A DNA stretch of 64,000 bases, taken from Ciona intestinalis (lineage: Eukaryota; Chordata; Ascidiacea; Phlebobranchia; Cionidae). Position numbers and translations under genes: made by a program. Numbering within the stretch: the first letter of the stretch is position 1; each line of letters begins with the position of its first letter. The DNA lies in contig NC_020170.2 of NCBI RefSeq assembly GCF_000224145.3, positions 4,542,646-4,606,645 of the forward strand, read 5' to 3'. The notes under the pieces are model-generated. The model did no database searches, was not told where the DNA came from, and worked only from the letters and a program-made list of their open reading frames with translations. Of this stretch, positions 25,001 to 36,600 are shown piece after piece.

Positions 25001-28000
25001 AGAATATAGACGAAGGTTTTACAAAAAATTTGTTTCATTACAGATAGCTTGCCGTCACCCTGTACAGGTCGTCAAAGTAGATGTCGACACATATGTGTTG
25101 CCAAGTCAGACTTTGAGAGCGTTTGTCTGTGTCCGGAAGGATCCGCTCATGTTACTGAAACGCTGTGTAGCGCCACTACATCCACAAGTAAGTGGAAAAT
25201 TTTAACTACTTCATACTATATTTGAATAGGAGACTGACAATGCCATTTAGGCGAAATATATCTATTTTATTATACAATTAGTTGGATTTGATTTTGCCCG
25301 TTACATTCTCGTAGCGCCAGTTTCTTATTTTATTCCATACCAGATTGAATGTGGAATTACAGAAATTATTTTAAGTTCAGTGAGTTGAATGGCTGTTCGT
25401 CTAGAGATCATTAAATAATAAACCAGGGTAACTAAACATGTGTGTGTCATGAGGGCAACTCCGGCGTCCCGCGGAACTTGTTTCATTTTGCAATACCTTA
25501 TAAACAAGCTTTGGTATGTGTTGCGTTAACTGTAGAATATGAGTTTTGTTTATGCTGTAGCGCACTGAAAACTTATCCACTGAATTCAAAATACACCGTG
25601 AACCTGAAATGGAGAACCCCTGACTAAAAACTCGGTGTTCGGTTATAAATACATTTATATTAATTTAACCAGATCGACCACCACGTTTGATTTCGTGCCA
25701 AGAACATTCAATTATTTGGCTACCCAGTTGTGCTTCAACAGCAATGTTTTCATGGACAGCACCCGTTTGGACGGACGAAGAACGTAAGGATTTTAATAGT
25801 TTATTTATATATAGTAGGGTGGGGGTAGACGAGACACCTTTTATGTATAGTAGGGTGGGGGAAGACGAGACAGCACAGAATTCCAAATATTCTGATCGTG
25901 TTTTAAACATTCTACAACGCTTTTAGGAAGTCGTGATGATACGGTTTTATAATTCTTTAACGATCTTTATTTACTACCAAATGGGACGAGAAAATAAAAT
26001 CTTTCATTACCCTAATGTATCTTTTGAATTTTGGCGTCCGCGTATACATTATGCCGATTAAATATTCATACTGATGAATTGTTTAACGCGGGGTATCGCC
26101 TTCAATATATTGCGCAAAAAAGCAAAGTACACAATTGCTTACAAGAACCTTTATACTTTTACAGCTACGTCCAATTTAACTGTGGTGGGACCAACCCGAA
26201 CCAGCGATAACTTGGGACCCGGCAATCATGTGTTTACTTATAGAGCAACCGATAGCGGTGGCCTTTCCTCTACTTGTAGAATCACTGTAGATGTACGAAG
26301 TAAGTATGCATGGATCATATTTCCTATAATATTTGACATTTTACTTAAACAGTCGCAAAGAAACAATAATCGTTTTGGTCCTAAACTTACATGGCATGTA
26401 GCATGTGTAGCCTCGAGTTATTAGGGTCCAATTATTTAAATAGAATGTTGTAATAAAAAGTTTTAAGCTGCTAAAAGGCCACCTAAAGACAAAGAGCAAT
26501 CTTTACACAATTGCAGCCTTAAGAGTCAAACAATTTAAATATAAATTTCTACCAACTTCACAAAGCTACGTAAACACCACAACGCAGATAAAATAAACAG
26601 CAATAAATGTTTAAATTCCTGTTTTTTTTAGACAGATCCTGTGTCGCCCCACCTCCCTTACCCCCGCAGTTAAGTTCAACCACTCCCACATGCGGCAACC
26701 GTTATGGTTCTACGTTTGTGATTTCCTGCGTGGATCGAACTAAATCTATTCGACAAGGAGGCGCTAGTGGGGAACTTTTAGGGTTTACAGTGACGAACCT
26801 ATGTCTTCCTGAAGGCTCATGGGATCTGGGTGACATGAACCAGTTAACATGTGTCCCAACACCAGGGCAACCGAGTAAGTTTAATCACACTATCATCCTT
26901 AGTTCGTTAAGTTACTACAAACTCCTATAGCGTTAAAGTCACAACATACAATTAAATTACCCCTACAAGCAAATAAATTTAAATGCTGTTCGCTTTATTG
27001 CACATAACGCAATTTATCCTACAGCCACCACCACCACAACATCAACAACAACTACTAGAGCAACAATAAACACGAACACACCACCTCAGACAAGAACAAC
27101 AACAACTACTAGAGCAACAATAAACACGAACACACCACCTCAGACAAGAACAACAACAACTACTAGAGCAACAATAAACACGAACACACTACCTCAGACA
27201 AGAACAACAACAACTACTAGAGCAACAATAAACACGAACACACTACCACCGACAACAACAACAACAACAACAAGCCGAAATATTGGTCCAGCTAGACGTC
27301 CAACCATTACAACTATTCCAATCCGTTTGATAACAACTACTTCGACCACTGCAGGTACACCAGCGAAATCAAGCACTACAAGTCCAAACAACGGCACTCG
27401 TCTTTTAGCAGGTCAGTCAGAAATGCCTTTAAACAGTATTTTGCTCATATTTCATAAACATACGCTGTAATGGTATTTTACAGTGTATTGCCAAATGCAC
27501 TGAATATTGGACAGTGCTGTATTGCCCAACTCATTAGGTGACTTAAAAGTTTGGACCTTATCTCAATATCACACGGAACCAAGATTTAGTATTTGAATAT
27601 GTTTATACGACTACAGGACCAAGATCGGCCAAGAAGGGGGGTCTGAAGAGTGGTCCGTTGGCTGCTATCATTGTGCTTGTAGTTCTACTGGTCATTGTAA
27701 TCGCCGTCGTAGTCTTCGTCACGTAAGTACTCTATTCTTGTGCTGACCCTATTATAGGTGGTGTCTTAACGTAACGGTAGAACTAAAGTTTATTTCGCGA
27801 TATTGTTTACACAACTAGTCTAAGTGCCTATAATTCAAAAGTGTTTCGAGGTGTGGTAATGGAAACGTCATGCCCCGGTTTATTATATGAAATATTAAAA
27901 CATTCGGGTTAAAGCAAACTATAGTCCATACCATGTATCGCGTTTGGGATGTGTGGGATAGAATCTGTAACGTATTTTCACGACACAGAATTCGTCGTCG

Positions 28001-28830
28001 TGGTTCGCCCTGGCTTACGAAGATAAATTTTCCTTTGTTTTGGAAACGACAAGAAGACACGGTTGATTTGCAGTCTAGGGATTGTAATAACCATTACCAA
28101 GTCATGTAACCGGAGCACGCTCATCAACGCCACGGCTTTTAAGTGATTTTCAGCACTCTCGCTGTTGAACACTGCTCAAGTCGTCGGCTGAGCAGCGGTT
28201 GCTTATACATGACTGTTTCCTTTTACGTGCAACTGCTTGGCGTTCTTATCTGTACAAACACCTTGGACGACTCGCATGAACATTCTACTTCGCATATGAA
28301 GTGCTTTTCGTTTTCACCCAGATGCATCAGTTCTTCGCACGTTTTACCTCTCTCGTTCTCTTTAGTTTTATTTCTCCAGTTTAAACAACTTTGTTTCATG
28401 CATCTTACTTTGGATTGGTCAGTTTAAGCTTGCTCGGGTGCACGACTCCGTCCCAACAGTTGCGCGCGCGTTACAAGTGGTGTTGTGATGTTCTTTACTT
28501 CCCTTAGCCTCCCGATCTTTCTTAACACACATTTTAACCAAAACCTGGGAGTTTTTCTTCTGCCGGCGGCGTTTCCACTGCTACGAATTCGATATTTGGA
28601 GTTATTTAAGAAAATCAAATTACACCGATAATCGTAAAGCTTTTCAGAAATTTCTGTTTTTTTTTACTAAATTCGGCGAAATTAAAACTCCATTCACTCT
28701 TTACTCCAGATTTCGAAATCGTCCAGTTTGGAAAGTCACTCGCTTCCAGTTCCCTGTATTCTGGAAAAACAAGGAAGACGACGTCGAAGTGAACCCAGTG
28801 TCGGACAACCCTTACTCAGTAATCTCTTAA
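19012..28830 (+). CDS. Receptor A: kringle-YWTD-EGF-YWTD-EGF-HYR-sushi-like type-I membrane protein
   Basis: 22 exons, 1158 residues: 19012-19111, 20603-20744, 21019-21104, 21212-21428, 21852-22088, 22239-22379, 22436-22559, 22622-22793, 22873-23001, 23069-23185, 23267-23404, 23607-23772, 23984-24117, 24304-24460, 24543-24712, 25044-25187, 25673-25783, 26165-26299, 26632-26874, 27025-27411, 27617-27722, 28710-28830. Signal peptide; kringle ~35-109 (six Cys, HNYCR, TWCY); first LDLR-B propeller ~110-406 ([18 protein letters not shown]); EGF ~407-449 (six Cys, [17 protein letters not shown]); second propeller ~450-743 (RYLYWTD); EGF ~744-791; HYR ~792-873 ([17 protein letters not shown]); sushi-like module ~874-954; Thr-rich stalk ~955-1083; TM ~1092-1117; 40-residue tail containing [12 protein letters not shown]. 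An in-frame ATG at 18994 is an alternative start. Cell-surface receptor is inferred; ligand unknown. A is the most divergent of the four paralogs and the only one with a standard-looking sushi exon. Confidence 0.88.
23788..23957 (+). repeat. Composite SINE fragment in receptor A intron 12
   Basis: GCTCGGGGCTCGATGTTGCT (tRNA-like B-box region) followed by the body words GAAACAGAACACGCGTG and the 3' end AAGTTACAT shared with the element at 57330-57652. It ends ~30 bases before exon 13. Confidence 0.6.
24793..24990 (-). repeat. MITE copy, receptor A intron 15
   Basis: Both ends intact (TATAGTACTGTGGGGTAAGA ... TCTTCCCCCACCCTACAATA) with the interior in minus order; lies 54 bases upstream of exon 16. 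Confidence 0.85.
25809..26019 (+). repeat. MITE copy with duplicated left terminus, receptor A intron 17
   Basis: TATAGTAGGGTGGGGGTAGA at about 25811 and TATAGTAGGGTGGGGGAAGA again at 25847, then a single interior in plus order: either a nested partial insertion or a terminal duplication. Confidence 0.75.
27047..27262 (+). repeat. 54-bp minisatellite inside the stalk exon of receptor A
   Basis: Four tandem units of 54 bp (18 codons, [22 protein letters not shown]), period measured from the ACTACTAGAG word at 27051 and 27105. Units differ by single bases (CCA/CTA) and keep the frame. Confidence 0.9.
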
Positions 28831-29387
28831 AACAACCTCAAGTCTTGTACTGCAGTAACAATACTGCGAACGAACAAACCGATTGTATACCAAAAACTAT
28901 AAACACTTTTCCGACACTCCTTGGTGATTCAAGCGACCGAGAAGAACAGTTCAATAAGTTTGCACGATCGGCATCATTGCCTTTATATTCAAACGGTTCA
29001 CCGGACATTTCAAATCAAAGTATAGCTAACGGAACCGACCTTGATAGCATTAGAAAATCTCCCCCTTAATTAAAACCTGATTACTGAAAGATATGTCAAA
29101 ATGCGCACAGTGCACCCCAGGCTGCCAAAACGCGCACGCTGCCCGAGCAAGTTCATACAGTACAACCGTTACACCCTCTGCAATTTTTTTTACGTTATTT
29201 CTTTGTATAGGTGGGTTATGTACTGTTATATACCGTGTGATGCCAACGTTTTCTATGCGACCAATCTAACTAATGTCTGTAAATTTGTTTGCTGGACGTT
29301 GCTTTCTTCTTTTACGATGTACTTTTTCCTTCATATTTTGTATAAGTGCCTTAAGATACTAACACAGCCCAAACTTGAACGAATATA

Positions 29388-29393
29388 AATAAA
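29388..29393 (+). promoter_or_regulatory. Poly(A) signal AATAAA for receptor A
   Basis: First canonical hexamer downstream of the stop at 28830, implying a 3' UTR of about 0.57 kb. Confidence 0.4.
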
Positions 29394-29564
29394 CTGGTCG
29401 CTGTAATTTATACACATTATTTTGTTATTCTTTTACATTGACATATTTTTTCTCTAAGCTTAGTCCCCATATACAACGAAGTATAAAATGTTATCGACTG
29501 TTGCTTTTGGAAACAGAAACTTAAGTTACGTTTGACGCGAAAGATAAATCGTGCATATATTTAG

Positions 29565-29640
29565 ATGAAGCAACAATAACTGGGACTGTGTTTGCAGTAG
29601 CAATGATATTTATTGCTGTAGTGATCGGTGGAATACTCGT
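29565..29640 (+). pseudogene. Orphan transmembrane exon of the receptor family
   Basis: 76 bases between an acceptor (TTTAG) and a donor (GTAAGC), with the same phases as exon 21 of the four receptors (two bases completing a codon, two left over). It reads DEATITGTVFAVAMIFIAVV then IGGILV, close to the TM exon of receptor D (FIALVIGILLV). No tail exon or ectodomain accompanies it. Either a relic of a lost array member or an alternative 3' exon for receptor A. Confidence 0.55.
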
Positions 29641-29744
29641 GTAAGCATTTTCGTTTAATAGTGTTTAACAAAAAATACTTCGTCAAATGTACATATTGCG
29701 AAATCGAGGATATAAACTTACGCTGCCTGCAATCTTCTGGAGGT

Positions 29745-29929
29745 TGATGGGACACCTATTCATTCTATTTTGTCGTCCTATTTGGTTGTAAACGAAGAAC
29801 ATTCAAAGAATTATAAAACCGTATCCTCACGACTTCTATAGACCGTTGTTAATTCTTGAAAACACGAGCGGGATACTTAGATAATATAGAATAAAGGTGA
29901 CCCGTCTTCCCCCACCATACTTTACAAAA
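29745..29929 (-). repeat. MITE copy between receptors A and B
   Basis: Right end intact (GTCTTCCCCCACCATACT), interior in minus order; left end partly eroded. Confidence 0.75.
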
Positions 29930-30110
29930 AAACTATACGAAAACTTTCAGTAAACGTTTACTGTATTTTAAACATTTTCTATAAAATACATTAAAACAGG
30001 ACTTTAAATGGTCCGCTAAAACATAAGTAATAACAAACAAATTACTTTATGTCGATTTCGACCCTAGCTATTTCATAAAAGCTAATAGAACTGTTTTTTT
30101 GTTAATTTTT

Positions 30111-30151
30111 GTTGGTTGCCTAATTAACATTTTGTTAATTAGGCAACCAAC
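30111..30151. repeat. Perfect 18-bp inverted repeat with 5-base loop
   Basis: Arm GTTGGTTGCCTAATTAAC at 30111-30128 and its exact complement at 30134-30151. AT-rich surroundings; not part of the MITE or SINE. Confidence 0.8.
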
Positions 30152-30618
30152 GTTTCACTTTTTTAGATTTCCCTTATCGGGGTAACAATTGCCAAAGAAG
30201 CACTAATATTAAACCCAATACCGCGATCGTATACTTTGATCTTAAATTGGTATACTGTTTAACACTCTTTTATACGAAACAGTCTACTACAGCGCAGTTG
30301 TTGCGATTTTAACTCTTTTGAATGCAGAAAAAGATTGAGTACATCTGTGGAAGTTACAATAGAAACATCGTGACCGGAAATAATTTGCAATGCCCAATGT
30401 ATGGTCGGGATGAAAACCAGACATTACACATCGATGAATAACGTGTGCAGGACTTAAAAGCAGTCGACAAGCGTAATGTCGTAATTAAGCAATATAAAAA
30501 AGTGAATGGATTGAGTGTAGACAGTGTATAAATAAGGTCACAGATACGATTCATTATCAAAAACAATAATAAAATTACTGAGTATGCGCAATATCCTAAT
30601 ATAGGGTCTACGTGAAAA

Positions 30619-33600
30619 ATGAAACAACTGTTAAGAATAACTGCATTTACATCATTGGCTGTTTTAGTTTTGGCTCAATCCAATCAAACTTCAGGTATTG
30701 TACGACATTAAAAGCTTAAAAGCACCTTAACACCTTTATTATATTTTAAACCGCACCCCATTCAACCCAGAATGCGTTAATGGGCCAAGCTTTTGGTACC
30801 GAGGACATCGGACTTACACCCACACAGGGAAGACATGCGTAAGGTGGGATGTGAATCAAAGATACATTCCCGGTGATGGAGCACACCACAACTATTGCAG
30901 GTTTAAAAGTGGAATTTTGCACTAATGACAAGTTCAACGTAATTAGTTGGGTTTTCTGGAAGTAGCTATCAATCGTATAGGTTTGCTAAGTCTACAAACG
31001 TTTGCAACAGACATGACGTTAGAGTTTCGATCCGTCGCAAAACTATTGTCACGTTTTAACGCACGAACGAACGTTCAGCCACATTAAAAACATCTGTGTC
31101 AAATAATTCTTCCCGATACATACATTGCTACAGGGCGGCATATGTTGTAAAATAAAACTTACTCAACTGGATGTACGTCTTCCGCAGAAATCCCACTTCC
31201 AATGTTTTCGGAACTTGGTGTTACGTCTCAACCAGATCTAGAACATGGGAGTTTTGCAACATTACTAAATGCCGTGAGTGTATTTAAGATATGTTTAACC
31301 TCCAGAATACTAAGTTTTTATTGCTGTATTGGTAACAGCTAGTAGACTAATAATCGCAGTCATATATGTTGGCAACAAAATAGTACGTTTTTTATTTGTT
31401 TTCCAATGGTACACGTATTCTGCAAGTAAAAGTTTCTAATATACATCTAACAGCGGATGATGCACTTGTTCTCTTAACAACCTATAACACCGTAACCAGA
31501 AGAAGTGAAATTTATCAGTTACCAGCAGACCCGGAAATACATGCTCAGCAATACCCAACACAAAAAAACTTTACTATAGAAGTGATGTACTCGTCCCCTC
31601 GACAAAACAGTGAATATACAGCACTGGCAACTGACCCGGTGGGACAGCGTGTGTTTATTGGTGATGAAAGGCAAGTCTTATGATTACGTTTAACAGAAAA
31701 ACGATTATGCATAACGCTGTAAAGTAAAACCGCATTTCTAACGTATAGGTCTGATCTTGTGGAGGTTTATTATGTTCGTGAAAACCGTTCGAAGACGCAC
31801 TATGAAGGCATGGGGCGAGGAATAGAACACATGGCGTATGACTGGCAGAATCAGAACCTGTACTGGACGGATTCGGTTATGAAGTGTATAATGGTTTCTG
31901 AAGTTACTAACTTCACACATTACTCGATAGTGTACCAATCAGCCAGCACCCCAGCTGGAATCGCTGTACATGTTTTAAAAAGGTCACTCAATCTGTACAT
32001 ATTGTTAAAAACAAAATATTAGCGAGACTACTGTTTACTTTATTTTTACAAGCAGGCTGCTGTTCTTTTCCCTTTACAAAGCAAGAGTTACACACATCGT
32101 TAGTAGTGATATGGCTGGCAAAAATTCTAAAGTATTGTCACGATATACTGGACCGTGGCGCATTACAGGACTTACTGTCGACTATGCAAGCGAACGGTAA
32201 CCAATTGGGTTTGTTCGAAATAGAATTACAAGTTTATGTGTTCTATGATCATGTAGGTTGTACTGGTGTATCATTCATAACAGTGATGATAGGAGTTACG
32301 TCTATAGTGGCAATTTAAATGGAACCAATATCTTATGGCGTTACCGGGTCAACGAAAAAGCGCGTTTCTGGGGAATTGCCATATACCTGGTTAGTAATGC
32401 AGCTAAAGACAGTCAAACTAGAGCGTAATACGACTGGTAATGCTGTAAGTAATCTTTTACATGCTATGAATATACAATGAATATTAGGTATGGGTTATTT
32501 AAACTTGAAGGTGAATTACTTTTGGGTTTAAAATCCTGATTTGGTAAGTTTATTTTTTGTTTTTATATATATAGTAGAGGGGAGAGGACGCCTTTGCCAC
32601 ATAATATCCAAGTAACCCGATAGTGTTTTAAACAATTAACAACGATATAGGGAAGTCGTAAAAATACGGTTTTATAAGTCTTTAAATGTTCTTTGGAAAT
32701 GAGACAAAAAAGAAAAAGAAAAGGTGTCTCATTTCCCCCCAGCCCTACTATACGTAGAAATGCATATCAAATTAAGAATTGTTTTTTCTCACTTTAACTA
32801 CCATTGTTTAGAATTATATTTACACTACCGACACTTATACTCATCACATTCAAAACCGCGTCCGGCATCGTATGTGGTATGCAGCAAAAGTAGGAACCTA
32901 TCTCGGGTCAAGAAGGTACAACACACCAAAACCCAAAGGGATCGGAATATACGACACTCATGCGGAGTATTTAAATGCCACACCGAGTAAGTATATTTTA
33001 ACATATAGTAACAAAAAAATATCTAATCAAAATGACGGCATGTACGAGGATATGAACAGAGGTGTAGGAAATAATTTATTTCGAATAACAATCTTTTAGT
33101 GTTTTTTTTCCTCAGACACTACATTTGGTTCTTGCGAAGGCATGCCAAAATGCCATCACATATGTCTACCAAAGATCAACGCCACACGAGAATGTGCGTG
33201 TTCTTTAGGCTTCCACCGAATCAATGACACACATTGTGTACAAAGTGAGTATCGCCGTATTAAACGTACACACAGATGGTAAACGTTGTTATCATTACGA
33301 TCTTTAAACATATCACAAATAAATCAAAATGCTAATTGGCGTACGCTTTTATGATTGCAAATTTTCTGCTTACAGAACCACTTATTGGCACCGATGCGTT
33401 ACTAATGGTGGACTACGGACAAGGAAAGATATTTCAATTACCAATCAACCAGTCTGGATCGTATAACTTCAGCATCGTTGATATAGGTATGGTTGTAATA
33501 CTTCGTCAATATACGTATATTAATAGTTTTACGTTTTAGACATTTTACTTTGTTTTAAGTATAGTAAGATGGGAGAAGATAAAACACATTTAGCACATAA

Positions 33601-36600
33601 TATCCAAATATCCTCATCGTTTTGAAACAATTACCTACGGTCCATGGGAGCCGTGGAGATACGGTTTTATAATTCTTTAAATATTCTATGTTTACTACCA
33701 AATGGGCGAAAAAAATTAACAAAAAGGTGTCTCATCTTTGCCCACCCCACTATATAGTAAGAGAGTTGAATGTTTTAGACATTTTACTTTGTTTTATTAC
33801 AAAAACGTAAGAGCTGCATTAAACCTAAAAACAGTGTGATGAAATACAATTAGAGCATGTACTATAGGTACACAGACCAACGCATACGCAATGGACATCG
33901 ATATGGAAACAGACACACTGTATTGGTTTGACCGAAAAAGATCAAGCATTTTCAAAACTTCATTGCAATCTACATCAAATTCTCAAACCATCGTGGCTAA
34001 TGTTACAGGTAGAAATTCATGAAGTACTTGACAGTATAGATTTTACTCATTGAGAGAGTATTTTAAGGCAAAAGGAGATATTTACATTTATTTTCGTTTT
34101 CAGCAAGCACTATGGCGGTGGACCAGTTGACTGGTAATTTGTACTTTGCCGATTCAAACACCGATTTTATTAAAGTTTACAATCCGTATAAGGAAATCAC
34201 ATTGACAGTTATGAAGGTTCCAAAATTGAGAGAAAACATTTCTGATATAAGTTCAATGGCTCACGATGCAAGAAACGGGTGAGGACGCTTTATTACAAAC
34301 CAAATCAGATGTATAGTAGGGTGGGGGAAGACGAGATACCTTAAGCACATAATATCCAAATATCTTAATCATCTTTTAAACAATTTACAACTGTCTATGG
34401 AAGTTGTGAGAATACCGTTTTATAATTCGTTGAATGTTCTTGTGTTATAACGTTCAATGATGCCTCGCTACGCGAGAATAAATAAGCGACATTCATTTGT
34501 ATAATATTCTAGATTCCTGTATTGGACGGACATAAATGGGGGTCATGGATATGGACAACTATGGCGAATGAGAAATGATGGTTCAGAAAAGCGAGCATTG
34601 TTAAATCAGTTGAATTGGCCGCATGGTGTAACCATTAGTTATGAACGTGGGTAAACTGAACATATGAAACTAATCTACCCGTATTTATCTGAAATTCAAA
34701 TTTTTGTAGGAAACAGTTTGTTCTATAGCGAATCCTGGTCAGGCCAAATCATAGAGTATTCCATGGCTTCGTTGGAATCTATGAATCCAAATCACCGTAG
34801 TGTTTATTCACACTTAGGACTGTCGGGTTGGAATGGTCACTATTTTAACAGGTGAGTGACGTTACATTTGAATTGTGTTACCGTATATTGCAAAAACATG
34901 TGTTTTCAGTAATCTGTTTTTTTAAACGCCCTTTTAAGTCGTTAGGATAAGGTTTTATAATAATGCGATTACTCTTTGTTTACTACCAAATTGGGCGAGA
35001 AAAGAGAACGAAAACATGTCCTATTTCTTAACTTATGCCATACTATATTAAAAGCTTGCCAATGTATTTGTTTATTTAGCATGACGGTATTGGGTGACTG
35101 GCTTTATTATTACGACCGCTGGTTACATTATATCCAGCGATACAATTTGAGAACAAGGAGACATGCCACGAGGTTTGGTCCGGCTAAGTTTTTCAAAGGA
35201 CGAGACATGACCAAATATAGCAAGGATTACTACAACCGTCATATAAGTAAGATGCCAACATTAAATTTGTATATGTGGCTTCACTAGCAAGATGAAGTAA
35301 CGTTTTGTTTTAATACTCCAACTCAGTGGTCACTAATCGGTTGTCTAAATTGTCAGTCATAGTCATACTAAAAATCCCCCAAAAAACAATCACCCACAAA
35401 TTTACATTTCGTGGTAACTGGTTAGCTGGTACTAGGTGTATTAAACAGAACACTCGTTTTATAATGACTGTCGTTTTCCGGCCACACAAGAATAAAGCAA
35501 GTTACATTCGTTCAATATTTAAGGTACTTTACGTAACCCATGTGGAAGAAATTCAACAAACGAATGTCCTGAGTTTTGCTTCAATGAAAATACCCGACGA
35601 GTTTGCAAATGTAAAGACGGTAGCGGATTTCTAACACCAACAGTGTGTGTTGACAATTTTAACCACACAAGTATGTAATACGAAAATAATAATAAACATA
35701 GTTAGGTGGGGGAAGATGGGACAGATTTTCATTTCATTTTCTCTCGCATTTGATAGTAAATAATACATAACATTCAAAGAAATACAAAACCGTATTCCAC
35801 GGCTTCAATAGACGATTGTTAATTGTTTAAAACACGATCAGAATATTTGGATATTATGTGCTGAAGGTGTCCCGTTTTCCTTCACCTTACTATATACTAT
35901 ATGTGTTTTATATGTTACTTTCAGGTAATCCGCCAGTACCGTTGCGAGGGTGCCCATTAGACACTGACCGAAGGCTCGGACCTTGTCAAAACACTGTGTC
36001 GTTTAGCTGGACTTCTATTGAATGGGTGGATGACAATACACGTAAGAAGTATTTACTAATAACTTAAATGTAAAGTATCCTAGGGAAAACGACGGTCATA
36101 TTAGATAAAAGAATAAAGCGACAGGCCTTAACAGGAGTTGGCACGCTATAGTACACATGTACAAAAATAACATTAACAAGCGTGACTAAATGCAACATAC
36201 GATGAACTCACAATTTGCGAGTTGTCATCATTTAATAAAACAAACTATCAAGTAATTGAAAGAAAATCTGCGCATATACACGACCTATTGAAAGAATAAA
36301 CCAACTTTAAAGTTTTTTTTCAAGCGATACTTCTTATTTAATCTAACCCTTACTTTATTGCAAAACATTTAGACTTTATTGCAAAACATTTAGGCTATTT
36401 AGCTATCAGGATTTCGTTAAAGTATTTTTCGTCTTCCACAGCTACTTCCCGACTGCGCACAACTCAACCAAGCCAACCGTCACCCGTAAACCTCCCAAAT
36501 GGAACCCACGAGTTCGTATTTACTGCTACAGATGAATCAAATAACACGGGAATTTGTCGTTTTACAGTAAACGTCTACAGTAAGCCAATGTCAGTTTGTT

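Noticed and set aside
27194..27397. Val-rich minus-strand frame (also 56629-56895)
   Set aside because: Antisense of Thr-codon repeats in the stalk exons.
28728..29069. 113-residue plus-strand frame overlapping the receptor A tail exon
   Set aside because: It is another frame of the tail exon; the exon joined in phase to the TM exon ends at 28830 and has the family tail motif and ending.
29101..29388. 95-residue plus-strand frame
   Set aside because: Lies in the likely 3' UTR of receptor A; hydrophobic AT-rich chance frame.
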